Below are positions 34,385 to 42,681 of a stretch of DNA of 60,761 bases, piece by piece. The stretch lies in assembly GCA_016190175.1 (NCBI GenBank), contig JACPRC010000023.1, positions 1 to 60,761 of the forward strand, written 5' to 3'. The stretch's first letter is position 1; every line of letters begins with the position of its first letter. The translations under genes and the position numbers were made by a program. Under the pieces are notes generated by a model, which saw nothing but the letters and a program-made list of their open reading frames with translations, did no database searches and was not told where the DNA came from. The stretch is from Planctomycetota bacterium (GTDB taxonomy: Bacteria; Planctomycetota; MHYJ01; JACPRB01).

Positions 34385-35968
34385 TTACTCGATGCCTACG
34401 GGCTTGCCGCCGAACATGTCCATCACCTTCCGGACCCGCGGGTCGCTCGTCGCGTCCGACTTCGCCGGCGCCGAGGGGGGAGTCTTCTCGCCTCCGCGCT
34501 CGATCCGGAACGAGACGACGTACCGCTTGCCGTAGGCCCGGTGCACCGCGCCCTCGATGACAGCGCGGTTCTTCGCGGACTCGAGCTGCTCGACGTGGAA
34601 CTTCGCGAACTTCGCCGGGAGAGTGAACTCCAGCTCCTCCCCCGCGATCTTCGTGACCGCCCCCTCGCCCAGCAGGGTCCCCGCGAGCATGTTCTGGCCC
34701 TTGACGTCGGTGACGACGCGCGCCCACGGATTCGCGGGCGACTCCCCGGCGGGTTCCGGGGCGGGCGGGGAGGCGGGAACACCGGCCGCTCCGGCCGCCG
34801 GGACATCGGCAGACGGGGAGGCGGGCGCGGGGACCGGCGCCATCCGCAACAGCTCGCTCAGCGGCAGGAGGTCCGCCGCCCGCGCGACCTTGACGAGGGC
34901 GACTTCGAGGACGAGCCGGGCGGCCGCGCCCTCGCGCAGGCGGCGGCGCGCCTCGAGGAGGATCTGGAGGGCGTACAGCAGCGACTCGACGCCCGCGCCC
35001 GCCACCTGCTCCTCGTACGCCTTGAGCATTCCGTCCGGGAGATCGACGACCGGGCTCGATGCGCCGCACACCCGGATCGCCAGCAGGGCCCGATAGTGTT
35101 CGAGGATCTGGTCGGCGAAGGACGCCGGATCGATCCCTCGCGCGAAGACGCGGTCGAGCGCCAGGAGCACGCCGTCCGCCGCACCCGCGCGGGCCGCGCG
35201 CACGAGGTCGTTCACGTCGTCCTCGGCGGCGGATCCCTGGAGCGCCGCGACGTCCTCGGCCTTCAGCCCCGACGGCTTGTAGGCGACGAGCTGGTCGAGG
35301 ATCGACTCGGCGTCCCGCATCGAGCCGCGGCCCGCGCGGGCGACCGCCTCGAGCACGGCCGGATCGACATCGAGCTTCTCGCGCTCGATCACCTGGCGCA
35401 GGCGTTTCACGATGTCGGCCGTCGTGATGCGGCGGAAGTCGAACCTCTGGCAGCGGGAGATGATCGTGTCGGGGAGCTTGTGGATCTCGGTCGTGGCGAA
35501 GACGAACTTGACGTGGGGCGGGGGCTCCTCGAGCGTCTTGAGGAGGGTGTTGAACGCCTCCTTCGTCAGCATGTGCGCTTCGTCGATGATGTAGATCTTG
35601 AAGCGCGCCCGGAGCGGCGCGTAGCGGACGCCCTCGCGCAGGGCGCGGGCGTCGTCAACGCCGCGGTTGGAGGCGGCGTCCATCTCGACGACGTCGGCGT
35701 CGGTGCCGTCGTGCACGGAGCGGCAGATTTCGCACGCGCCGCAGGGATCGGAGGTGGGCCCCTTCTCGCAGTCGAGCGCTCGGGCCAGAATCCGGGCGGT
35801 GGAGGTCTTGCCCACGCCGCGGGGGCCGGCGAAGAGGTAGGCGTGACCCACCCGCCCCTCGGCGATGGCGTTCTTGAGGGTGCGCGCGACGTGTTCCTGT
35901 CCGACCACCTCGTCGAACGTGACGGGGCGGTAGCGGCGGGCGAGGACGGTATACGAGCTTTCGGCCAT
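34385..35968 (-). CDS. dnaX: DNA polymerase III subunits gamma and tau
   Basis: 527 residues. AAA+ clamp-loader with Walker A GPRGVGKTST, the zinc-binding CEKGPTSDPCGACEIC, DEAHMLT and the SRC motif ISRCQRFDF. Domain III follows, then a Pro/Ala-rich linker (~370-405) and a tau-like C-terminal domain. The -10 box TATAAT lies 11 bases before the ATG, leaving a very short leader. First gene of dnaX-ybaB-recR-rpoN. Confidence 0.97.
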   Translation of the reverse strand: MAESSYTVLARRYRPVTFDEVVGQEHVARTLKNAIAEGRVGHAYLFAGPRGVGKTSTARILARALDCEKGPTSDPCGACEICRSVHDGTDADVVEMDAASNRGVDDARALREGVRYAPLRARFKIYIIDEAHMLTKEAFNTLLKTLEEPPPHVKFVFATTEIHKLPDTIISRCQRFDFRRITTADIVKRLRQVIEREKLDVDPAVLEAVARAGRGSMRDAESILDQLVAYKPSGLKAEDVAALQGSAAEDDVNDLVRAARAGAADGVLLALDRVFARGIDPASFADQILEHYRALLAIRVCGASSPVVDLPDGMLKAYEEQVAGAGVESLLYALQILLEARRRLREGAAARLVLEVALVKVARAADLLPLSELLRMAPVPAPASPSADVPAAGAAGVPASPPAPEPAGESPANPWARVVTDVKGQNMLAGTLLGEGAVTKIAGEELEFTLPAKFAKFHVEQLESAKNRAVIEGAVHRAYGKRYVVSFRIERGGEKTPPSAPAKSDATSDPRVRKVMDMFGGKPVGIE

Positions 35969-35979
35969 GGCGGCGGGCG

Positions 35980-36015
35980 ATTATACCGCCCGCGTCAAGA
36001 TCCGTGGGATATAAT
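35980..36015. promoter_or_regulatory. Back-to-back -10 boxes for dnaX and the downstream secreted-protein gene
   Basis: Minus strand TATAAT at 35985-35980 for dnaX, plus strand TATAAT at 36010-36015 for the gene at 36120. The -10 region of dnaX lies in the loop of a GCGGGC/GCCCGC inverted repeat. The -35 boxes are not well conserved on either strand. Confidence 0.5.
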
Positions 36016-36119
36016 TTGGCGCCATCTCGGGAAGGACTTGTGCGACGCACCGATCTCGCGCTGTCCGCCGAGGTTTCCGGAGAGAGGGTCGGGATGGAAA
36101 GCGGTGAAAGGAGATCCCC

Positions 36120-37964
36120 ATGAAGCGCTGGGTCGCGGTGGCGGTGGTCGCGATGGTCTGCGGAGCGAAGGCGCCGGCTCCGGCCCCCGCAACAACCGGA
36201 AGGGCCGATCAGGATGAAGCGTCGAAGGCCAAAGGAGTAGGAACCTGGACCGCGACGGATCGCCACGGGAATACCTACGAGATCGAGGTGTTCGCCGAGG
36301 GCACGATCCGCGTGCTCGACGAGCGGCGGGACGAGGTCGTGCTCGACTACAAGTGGCTCGACGAAAAACGGGTCCACATCGAAACCCCGTTCGGCGGGGA
36401 CTCTTACGACGTCGACGTCGCGTTTTCCGGCGACGAGATGACGCTGACGGACTCGCAGGGGAGGAAGCTGACCTGCCGCAGAACGGGCAAGCCGGTCGAC
36501 AAGACCAAGACGTTGGGGAAGTGGATCGCGACGGACTCCCGCGGAGGCCTGTACGAGTTCGACGTCTCCGGCGACGGCACGATTCGCGTGACGGGAGACC
36601 GCGAAGCGACGCTCCACTACCGATGGCTCGACGCGAAGCGGATCCGCATCGACGACGCGTCGATCCGCAGTTCCGTCATCGTCGACGTCGCGGTGTCCGG
36701 GGACGAGATGACGCTGACGAATTCCAGCGGCCGCGTGGTGCGCTGCCGCCGGTCGGAAGGAGGGGGGGCGGAATCGTTGAGGATCGCGAGGAACGAGCGC
36801 AGCGCCGCAGGTTCGCTCAAGACGATCTGCACCGCCGAGGCGGACTTACGGTCGAACGACCGCGACAACAACCGCGTCCAGGATTTCTGGACGGGCGACA
36901 TCGCCGGGCTCTACTGCATCGACAATTCGGCCTACAGCGACAATCCGACGCCCAACAAGCTCATCGAGGTGGCGACCGCGCTCGCGGACTACGCGCCGTG
37001 GAACGACGGACTCCACGTCAACGACAGGAACTACTATTCGAACCCCGTGACCTCGTTCGGGAAACGCGCGCCGAAAACGGGGTATTGGTTCCAGATGATG
37101 AAGCAGTACACGACGTGGGACAACAAGCGGGAGGACTACCGGACGCACACGGGCGGCGCGAAAGAAGCGGCCTACCACACGAGCCGCTTCGGCGTCTGCG
37201 CGTTTCCCGCCGACTACCCGAAGTCGGGCAGGAAGACGTTCATTGTCAGCGAAGGAAACACCATGTTCTGGAAGGACACGGACGGCAAGCCGGTCGAGGT
37301 CTGGCCGTCGGACGAGGAACTCCGGCGGGAGTGGAAGGAAGTAGCCGGCTCGGAGCGGCCGCCGGACAACTACGAGGAGGAGCGGAGGCGGTACGAAGAG
37401 TACATGCGGCGGGAGGCGGAAGAACGGCGCAAGAGGGAAGAGGAGAAGAAGAAGGAAGCGGCCCAGGGATTCAGGATCGACCCGTGGGGTTCATGGAATC
37501 AGCTTGAAGTCGGCTCCTTCGTCGTGATCGAAATGGTCAGCGACTACGGCGGAAACAAGACCAAGATGACCTGGACGAAGACTCTCGACAAGAAGGGCGA
37601 GGAGCATGTCCTGAAGACGGAGATGGTCATGACGGTCGGGGGCACCGAGACGAAGAACCCGGGCGAGGAGAGGGTTTCCAAGATGAGGGACTGGTCCGAC
37701 ATGGAGTGTTTCTTCTGCAAACGGAAAGGCTGTACGGGGAACCTGCCGAAGTGGAGCAAGGGCGAGCTGACCGTCGACGGCCGCAAGATCGCGTGCGATG
37801 TGGCGGAGATGCCCGAAAAGAACTGCAGGGGCGAGGCCAATTCTTACAAGTTCAGGACGTGGTATTCGAACGACGTCCCCGGACAGATGGTCAAGATGGA
37901 AAGCGAGGCCGGGGGCGGCAAGACCACCATGGTCGTCGTGAAATTCGAGGCGCGCAGGAAGTGA
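36120..37964 (+). CDS. Exported multidomain protein with two repeats, a pseudopilin-like domain and a novel Cys domain
   Basis: 614 residues. N-terminal signal-like helix, then two ~75-residue beta-rich repeats (GTWTATDRHGNTYEIEVF; GKWIATDSRGGLYEFDVS). A middle domain (~222-405) with TAEADLRSNDRDNNRVQDFW and FGVCAFPADY resembles secreted pseudopilin-derived domains of planctomycetes. An E/R/K-rich coiled coil (~415-445) precedes a C-terminal domain (~455-614). That last domain, with CFFCKRKGC, a KKxxC pair and YSNDVPG, is shared with the proteins at 39571 and 40349. Function unknown; probably envelope-associated. Confidence 0.7.
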   Translation: MKRWVAVAVVAMVCGAKAPAPAPATTGRADQDEASKAKGVGTWTATDRHGNTYEIEVFAEGTIRVLDERRDEVVLDYKWLDEKRVHIETPFGGDSYDVDVAFSGDEMTLTDSQGRKLTCRRTGKPVDKTKTLGKWIATDSRGGLYEFDVSGDGTIRVTGDREATLHYRWLDAKRIRIDDASIRSSVIVDVAVSGDEMTLTNSSGRVVRCRRSEGGGAESLRIARNERSAAGSLKTICTAEADLRSNDRDNNRVQDFWTGDIAGLYCIDNSAYSDNPTPNKLIEVATALADYAPWNDGLHVNDRNYYSNPVTSFGKRAPKTGYWFQMMKQYTTWDNKREDYRTHTGGAKEAAYHTSRFGVCAFPADYPKSGRKTFIVSEGNTMFWKDTDGKPVEVWPSDEELRREWKEVAGSERPPDNYEEERRRYEEYMRREAEERRKREEEKKKEAAQGFRIDPWGSWNQLEVGSFVVIEMVSDYGGNKTKMTWTKTLDKKGEEHVLKTEMVMTVGGTETKNPGEERVSKMRDWSDMECFFCKRKGCTGNLPKWSKGELTVDGRKIACDVAEMPEKNCRGEANSYKFRTWYSNDVPGQMVKMESEAGGGKTTMVVVKFEARRK

Positions 37965-37999
37965 GGGGGTCCGCATTTCCTGCCGCGGGGCCGCCGCTG

Positions 38000-38060
38000 A
38001 TGCCGGATTCCGGCATGCATCCCGAGCGCATCTTCTCCATCCGGCGTCCGGCATGCCGGA
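38000..38060. repeat. Short nested palindromes downstream of 36120-37964
   Basis: ATGCCGGA-T-TCCGGCAT (38000-38016) and the perfect 14-base palindrome TCCGGCATGCCGGA (38047-38060) repeat the same word in both orientations. Possible degenerate REP-like or terminator sequence. Confidence 0.45.
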
Positions 38061-38079
38061 TTCGGGGGGAGTTCTCCGC

Positions 38080-38334
38080 CTACGAACCGGCGGGCTCGCT
38101 CGCTGCCGCCCGCACCGGCTTTCCATCCACGATGGCGACATCGCGCCGTCTGTAGACCGCCTTGCCGGCGAGCTTCTCGGCCGGAGTCCTGACGCCGAAG
38201 GTGTGGGTCCGGCCCCCGCGTCCTTTTCCCGCCTTGCTTCTTTTTCGACGTAGTCGATGGCGCTCGCGATGGCTTCGATTTTGAGACCCGGGGGTAGCGG
38301 TACCTTGGAATCGAAGCAATCTTGGCCGGTACGG
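38080..38334 (-). pseudogene. Frame-broken gene remnant after the DNA methyltransferase
   Basis: Directly after the methyltransferase stop, protein-like segments appear in three different frames in turn. They are VPAKIASIPRYRYPRV, then LPPGLKIEAIASAIDYVEKE, then FGVRTPAEKLAGKAVYRRRD and IVDGKPVRAAA. This pattern suggests a gene with two frameshifts. Its position suggests a partner of the methyltransferase, perhaps a restriction endonuclease, but I do not recognise a nuclease motif. Confidence 0.35.
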
Positions 38335-39252
38335 TCACGATCCGTTCTCCGGCACGCACTGGGCCAGGAGTGGGATGGCCTTGCGTGCCAGGCTGAAGTA
38401 GGACGGGTCTTTCTCCAGCCCAATGCTCTTGAGTCCCTCGGCCACGGCTGCCGCGATCGTCGATCCGGAACCCATGAAAGGATCCAAGATGGTCCCTACC
38501 CCGAGCGGAAGGGACGCCCGGACGAGCTTGCGCATGAGGGCCTGCGGCTTCAGCGAGGGGTGCGGCGCAACATGTCTCTCGAGACCTCTCGCTGGTGCGG
38601 CGTACACGAGATCCTGGAAGGGTCGGTCCCGGGAGATCCTGCGAAGTCCGCCCGTCTTCCACTTCCGCAAGTTGTCTTGGACGCGACCTTCGCAGGGCTT
38701 TCGGAACAACCCCCACGGCTCCCAGCAAGAGCGCGGGATTACGGAGACGTCGGGAAATTCGCCGTGAGCGTTCTTCGGTCGGTCCCCTCCGCGCAAGGTC
38801 CGTACGACGCGGATGATCTCGCCCCGTTTCTCGAAGCCGTTGGAGATGAAAGGATCGTACACCAGATGAGACACGAGGGGATTCGTGGCGACGAACACGT
38901 GAGCCCCGGGCACGAGTTTCGGAAGGAGGAGCTCCGCGAAGCGAGCGAAGAACGACCGGAGGCGATCGTGATCTTCCCGTTTCAGGACGGTGAATCTGGG
39001 CAGCGGTTTTCGCAGGCACCCGTCGAAGCAGGGAGGAATGCGCCACACCCCGCCCTTGCCGGAGCGGAGTTTCCCAAGCTCCCGGGGAGTGTACTCCAAC
39101 AGCCCATACGGGGGGTCGGTGACGACGGCATGGATCGAGAGAGACGGTGCTCCACTCAGCCACTCGAAGGCGTCCGTCTGGAAGATCTGATACGGATGGG
39201 CGGGGCGAGGATCCGTACGGACGCGTGCCTGAGACTGGTGAGTGACTTCCAC
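38335..39252 (-). CDS. Site-specific DNA methyltransferase (N4-cytosine or N6-adenine)
   Basis: 305 residues from a GTG with GGAGG at the right distance. The catalytic motif DPPYGLLEY lies near residue 40, and the SAM-binding motif DPFMGSGSTIAAAVAEG near residue 260, preceded by HPSLKPQALMRKLV. This is the beta-class order (catalytic motif first). No DNA recognition specificity can be read. It splits a cluster of paralogous secreted-protein genes and lies on the other strand, so it was probably acquired there. Confidence 0.85.
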   Translation of the reverse strand: MEVTHQSQARVRTDPRPAHPYQIFQTDAFEWLSGAPSLSIHAVVTDPPYGLLEYTPRELGKLRSGKGGVWRIPPCFDGCLRKPLPRFTVLKREDHDRLRSFFARFAELLLPKLVPGAHVFVATNPLVSHLVYDPFISNGFEKRGEIIRVVRTLRGGDRPKNAHGEFPDVSVIPRSCWEPWGLFRKPCEGRVQDNLRKWKTGGLRRISRDRPFQDLVYAAPARGLERHVAPHPSLKPQALMRKLVRASLPLGVGTILDPFMGSGSTIAAAVAEGLKSIGLEKDPSYFSLARKAIPLLAQCVPENGS

Positions 39253-39492
39253 GGATCCCCCTCCGACCTGCGGAACCGAGTCGGAGTGTACCTCATTCGG
39301 ACCGTGGAGTACAGTGCAGGACGCCGTGCCTTGCAGGTTCGGTCGCCGGCCGAACACGGCGCCGGAATGAAGCCGCGGGCGGACCCCGCGTCCGACATCG
39401 GGGTTGCCTTTCGGCGCCCCGAAGGGCAAGCGACTTGCCGCCGGAAGCGTGCCCCGTAGCGGAACCCTGCCGGATTTCCAACACGAATTCGT

Positions 39493-39520
39493 TTGACAGC
39501 GGGGGAGGGTGGGGTATAAT
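39493..39520 (+). promoter_or_regulatory. Consensus sigma70 promoter for the lipoprotein at 39571
   Basis: Perfect TTGACA (39493-39498) and perfect TATAAT (39515-39520) with a 16-base spacer, the best match in the window. A ~45-base leader with GAGGAGG precedes the ATG, so this gene is probably strongly expressed. The stretch 39253-39490 before it holds nothing I can identify. Confidence 0.8.
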
Positions 39521-39570
39521 TCGCTCCAGTTATCACTTCCGTAGAAATTTTTTCCTGGTGAGGAGGACGC

Positions 39571-40224
39571 ATGAGGACGTCGGGGATGCTGCTCGCAGTG
39601 ATGGCCGCCTTCGGGATGGCCGCGGTCGGATGTGACAAGAAGCCGACGACGCCGGCGACGACGGACACCACCAAGAAGGACGGGGACGGCAAGAAGCCGG
39701 ACGGCGGCGGCGCTTTCAAGCCCGATGCATGGCAGGCTTGGGCGAGCTTCGAGAAGGGTGCCTGGGTCGAACAGGAAACGACGTCGAAGTGGGGGGACGC
39801 GGATGCGACCAAGGCGAAGACGAAGATCGTCGTCCAGACCAAGTCGGCCGACGAGGTGAAGGGGGATCGCGGGGAGACGAAGGACCAGCCCCTTGCCTCC
39901 AAGAAGGTGTCGGACAAGTGCGGAGTCCCCGGTTGCGACAAGAAACCGGCCGACCATTGTCACATGTGCGACAAGAAGCCGGCGGACCACAAGCAGGCGG
40001 AAACGAAGGCGGCCGGCGAGGAGGAAGTCGCCGTCGGCGACAAGAAGCTCAAGTGCCACGTCTTCGAAACGACGTCCTACAACTGCGCGGGCGAGAAACA
40101 ATCCGTTTCCAAGATCTGGTACAACACGGAAGTTCCAGGGTGGGCCGTCAGGTCCGACGTGGAGATGTTCGGCCAGATGAAGGGCACGATGAAGACCGTG
40201 ACGTTGGGCTACGGCAAGCAGTAG
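39571..40224 (+). CDS. Lipoprotein with the novel Cys domain
   Basis: 217 residues. Lipobox MAAVGCDKK, then a Lys/Asp-rich linker and one copy of the shared domain from W54 to the end. It begins WQAWASFEKGAWVEQE, has the cysteine cluster CGVPGCDKKPADHCHMCDKK (metal-binding in appearance), then KKLKCHVFETTSYNC and IWYNTEVPGWAV. Paralogous to the C-terminus of 36120-37964 and both halves of 40349-41335. Strong promoter and a clear terminator. Function unknown. Confidence 0.75.
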   Translation: MRTSGMLLAVMAAFGMAAVGCDKKPTTPATTDTTKKDGDGKKPDGGGAFKPDAWQAWASFEKGAWVEQETTSKWGDADATKAKTKIVVQTKSADEVKGDRGETKDQPLASKKVSDKCGVPGCDKKPADHCHMCDKKPADHKQAETKAAGEEEVAVGDKKLKCHVFETTSYNCAGEKQSVSKIWYNTEVPGWAVRSDVEMFGQMKGTMKTVTLGYGKQ

Positions 40225-40247
40225 ATCCGTTCCGGAGCGCGTTCCAA

Positions 40248-40279
40248 GGGACCGGCTCATCGCCGGTCCCTTTCTTTTT
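40248..40279 (+). terminator. Rho-independent terminator
   Basis: GGGACCGGC and GCCGGTCCC form a perfect 9-base stem with a 5-base loop, followed by TTTCTTTTT. It ends the lipoprotein gene at 39571-40224, consistent with that gene being a single strong unit. Confidence 0.85.
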
Positions 40280-40348
40280 CCCCGCGACGTGCTATGCTCT
40301 CCTGCGTCCTCGCCGGAGGGGACGGACCGTATCTCAAGGAGGTGACGG

Positions 40349-41335
40349 ATGTTCACGTTCATCGCGCTGGCGGCCTGCCTGTCCCAGGACCCGATCTTCG
40401 ATCGATGGAGGGCGTGGAGTTCCTTCGAGACGGGCGACTACGTGGTCGTCGAATACACCGGAGGCGGCGGCAGGGACAAGCGGACGCTCCGCTCCAAGGA
40501 ACGCGACTCCCTCGGCATCGGTTCCAGCCTCGCCGACGAGCGGGGATTCGGGGGCAACGCCGAGGTCATCCGCCGCGACGGGCGCTGTTTCTGCAACACC
40601 GTCCACGTGTGGTCCACGAAGAGCGTCGGGAAGCTCGACGTCGTCGAGATCAAAGGACGGAAGTTCGAGTGCGTCGTGCTGGAGATCGAGACCCCGAAGC
40701 AGGGATGCACGCCGTTCGCGTGGCGCAAGACGATCTGGTATTGCCCGGCCATTCCGGGCCACGTCGCCCGGGAGAAGAGCGTGACGCCGGGAGGGGAATC
40801 CGAATTCGTCGTCGCGGAAGTCGGGACCGGCGGCACCGCAACCGAGAAGGGCGGGGAGGAAGACTTCCAGTACACCGAGTGGGACGCCTGGAAGGACTTC
40901 GACAAGGGGGCGAGCGTCACCTTCCACATGAAACCCGGCGGCGACATGGAGATGTGGATGACGACGACGATGCTGGAGAAGACCGGTACGGCGATTACGC
41001 TGGCCACCCGGACGAAGACCAGAATGAAAATGGGCGACGATTCCCAGGAGAATGAGGTGGACGGCGGCACGCGCAAGGTCGAGAAGGCGGGCGGGGCACG
41101 CTTCGATCCGAACCAGGAGTGCCCCATGTGCAAGAAGCGCTTCAAGGACCACCAGAAGCCGAAGATCGTCCGCAAGGAGGGTGAGGTCGCGGGCAAGAAG
41201 GCATCCTTGATCGAGGTAACGTACGTCAACTGCAGGGACGACAAGCCCATCGCTTCCATGGTGTATTGCAAGGACGTGCCTGGTTGGATGGTCGAGATGG
41301 GCCAGATGAAGGTCTCGGCGTTCGAGAAGAAGTAG
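40349..41335 (+). CDS. Probable lipoprotein with two copies of the novel Cys domain
   Basis: 328 residues. A short N-terminus FTFIALAACLSQ may be a minimal lipoprotein signal. Copy 1 (~20-155): WRAWSSFETGDYVVVE, CFC, KFECVVLEIETPKQGC, IWYCPAIPG. Copy 2 (~178-328): WDAWKDFDKGASV, a Met-rich stretch, CPMCKKRF, VTYVNC and YCKDVPGWMVEMG. Between the copies is a short Gly/Glu-rich linker. Ribosome-binding site AAGGAGG. It follows its paralogue after a terminator. Confidence 0.7.
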   Translation: MFTFIALAACLSQDPIFDRWRAWSSFETGDYVVVEYTGGGGRDKRTLRSKERDSLGIGSSLADERGFGGNAEVIRRDGRCFCNTVHVWSTKSVGKLDVVEIKGRKFECVVLEIETPKQGCTPFAWRKTIWYCPAIPGHVAREKSVTPGGESEFVVAEVGTGGTATEKGGEEDFQYTEWDAWKDFDKGASVTFHMKPGGDMEMWMTTTMLEKTGTAITLATRTKTRMKMGDDSQENEVDGGTRKVEKAGGARFDPNQECPMCKKRFKDHQKPKIVRKEGEVAGKKASLIEVTYVNCRDDKPIASMVYCKDVPGWMVEMGQMKVSAFEKK

Positions 41336-41353
41336 CGTCCCGCGTTTTCTCTG

Positions 41354-41381
41354 TTGCAATCGGGTATCAAGGCGATAGACT
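41354..41381 (+). promoter_or_regulatory. Likely promoter of tRNA-Arg(ACG)
   Basis: TTGCAA (41354-41359), 16 bases, TAGACT (41376-41381), about 55 bases before the tRNA. Confidence 0.5.
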
Positions 41382-41435
41382 GATGCGTCCCGGAGCCCGG
41401 TCCCGGCTCGACGACCGGGGTCCTTCGGTGGACGT

Positions 41436-41509
41436 GCGCCCATAGCTCAATTGGATAGAGCATCTGGCTACGGACCAGAAGGTTCCAGGTTCGACTCCTG
41501 GTGGGCGTA
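41436..41509 (+). tRNA. tRNA-Arg, anticodon ACG
   Basis: 74 bases, no encoded CCA. Acceptor GCGCCCA pairs with TGGGCGT (one G-T pair) and discriminator A. D arm AGCTC-AATTGGAT-AGAGC. Anticodon stem TCTGG/CCAGA with loop CTACGGA. T arm CCAGG-TTCGACT-CCTGG. The palindromic repeat unit begins at its last base. Confidence 0.95.
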
Positions 41510-41612
41510 CTTCGACTCGCGCGGCTTGCGCCGCGCTCGCTCAGTACAAGTACCTTGTTTCCGCGCGAGTCGAAGTATGGTGAGCGAGGAGCGAAGCGAC
41601 GAGTCGAACCAT
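41509..41612. repeat. tRNA-linked palindromic repeat, copy A
   Basis: Begins at the tRNA discriminator base. ACTTCGACTCGCGCGG (41509-41524) is exactly complementary to CCGCGCGAGTCGAAGT (41561-41576). The loop holds the conserved core CTCGCTCAGTACAAGTACC. The unit continues with ATGGTGAGCGAG... and ends GAGTCGAACCAT. The complement of that end, GGTTCGACTC, equals the T-loop region of the adjacent tRNA. Confidence 0.75.
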
Positions 41613-41725
41613 GTCGGCGGCGTTGAGCGCCGCGCTCGCTCAGTACAAGTACCTCCTGCGCCGCCGAGGCGAAGTATGGTGAGCGAGCGCGGACGGCCGC
41701 AGGCCGGGAGCGCGAGTCGAACCAT
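41613..41725. repeat. tRNA-linked palindromic repeat, copy B
   Basis: Directly follows copy A. Stem TCGGCGGCG/CGCCGCCGA, the same core CTCGCTCAGTACAAGTACC, then GAAGTATGGTGAGCGAG, an extra hairpin (CGGCCGCAGGCCG), and the end GAGTCGAACCAT two bases before the ATG of the GIY-YIG gene. Confidence 0.7.
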
Positions 41726-41726
41726 C

Positions 41727-42023
41727 ATGGCAGAATCCACCTGGCATGTGTACATCGCCGAGTTGGCCGATGGTCGGTACTACGTCGGCATGACCGGTCA
41801 TCCACCGCCGTATCGCGAGCGCGAACATCGTCTCGGTCGCGGTGGACTTTTCACCAGGGGCACAGCTGTCCGCCGAATCCTCTGGTACGAGTCTCTTGCG
41901 ACCCGGTTGCAGGCACGCCAGCGTGAGATGCAGCTCAAGCGGTGGTCTCGCGCGAAAAAGCAGGCCCTCATTGCGGAAGATATGACCCGGTTGAAGGATC
42001 TGTCTCGCTGTCGTGGGCGATAG
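41727..42023 (+). CDS. Single-domain GIY-YIG nuclease
   Basis: 98 residues, the size of YhbQ/UPF0213-type GIY-YIG proteins. The GIY-YIG pair reads WHVYIAELADGRYYVGMT (VYI...YVG), followed by the catalytic Arg in PPYREREHR and a final Glu in REMQLKRW. Family members cut DNA structures or mobile elements. The frame is open through the repeat upstream (read as V-S-E-R...), but the ATG at 41727 is the sensible start. No clear ribosome-binding site. It lies between repeat copy B and a DnaQ-like gene. Confidence 0.85.
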   Translation: MAESTWHVYIAELADGRYYVGMTGHPPPYREREHRLGRGGLFTRGTAVRRILWYESLATRLQARQREMQLKRWSRAKKQALIAEDMTRLKDLSRCRGR

Positions 42024-42028
42024 GGACC

Positions 42029-42592
42029 ATGACCAAGCTCCTCGTCATCGACACGGAAACCGGCGGGCTCGATCCCGCCCGGTGCAGCCTCCTCACGCTC
42101 GGCGCCGTCGTCTGGGAAGACGGCCGGATCGTGGCGGAGTCCGAGTGGCTCGTGCGCGAGACGCGCCTCGAGATCGAGCCCGCCTCCCTCAAGGAGCACC
42201 AGGTCGATCTTCGCGAAGCCGCGGCGAAGGGGCGTCCTCCTGCGGAGGTGGCGCACGCGTTCCTCGACTTCGCGCGTCCGCACTTCCCGGGCGAGAAGAT
42301 CGCGGTGGCGGGCCACAACATCGGTTTCGACGTCGGTTTCCTCAAGCGCCTCTTCGCGCAGGCGGGGGCGGACTACGAGGGGCACTTCTCCCATCGGCTG
42401 ATCGACACGTCGAGCATTCTCGGTGTCCTCGCGCTCGCCGGCCGCATCGCGATCAAGTCGCGGGGCCTCTCCGAGGCGATCGCCTACTTCCAGCTCCCCG
42501 TCGACGCCGCGCGCCGCCACACGGCGCTCGAGGATGCGCGGGTCACCGCGCTTCTCCTCACGAAACTGGTGGATCTCCTGCGGGCCGGATAG
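42029..42592 (+). CDS. DEDDh 3'-5' exonuclease (DnaQ/RNase T-like)
   Basis: 187 residues. ExoI DTETGG (residue ~9), ExoII HNIGFDVGFLKRL (~95) and ExoIII RRHTALEDARVTALL (~160) give the complete D-E-D-D-h set. It is too short to carry polymerase or helicase domains, so it is a stand-alone proofreading or RNA/DNA 3'-end exonuclease. It starts 5 bases after the GIY-YIG gene and ends 15 bases before the next tRNA, so the two nucleases may be one unit. Confidence 0.88.
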   Translation: MTKLLVIDTETGGLDPARCSLLTLGAVVWEDGRIVAESEWLVRETRLEIEPASLKEHQVDLREAAAKGRPPAEVAHAFLDFARPHFPGEKIAVAGHNIGFDVGFLKRLFAQAGADYEGHFSHRLIDTSSILGVLALAGRIAIKSRGLSEAIAYFQLPVDAARRHTALEDARVTALLLTKLVDLLRAG

Positions 42593-42607
42593 ACTGGGCC
42601 TCATCGC

Positions 42608-42681
42608 GCGCCCGTAGCTCAACTGGATAGAGCATCTGGCTTCGGACCAGAGGGTTGCAGGTTCAAGTCCTGCCGGGCGTA
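42608..42681 (+). tRNA. tRNA-Arg, anticodon TCG
   Basis: 74 bases, no encoded CCA. Acceptor GCGCCCG/CGGGCGT, anticodon stem TCTGG/CCAGA with loop CTTCGGA, T arm GCAGG-TTCAAGT-CCTGC. Same 3' junction sequence (GGGCGTA then CTTCGACTC) as the tRNA at 41436, followed directly by repeat copy C. Confidence 0.95.

Noticed and set aside
35100-35968. Programmed frameshift site in dnaX
   Set aside because: I saw no A-rich slippery heptamer; the single frame codes for the full tau-like protein.
37844-39163. 439-codon minus-strand frame covering the methyltransferase and remnant
   Set aside because: Out of frame with the methyltransferase motifs; only a short stretch near 38290-38330 looks protein-like and is included in the remnant.
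41509-41725. CRISPR-like array next to a nuclease
   Set aside because: Units are adjacent palindromes of ~105 bases without regular unique spacers, and no cas genes are present.
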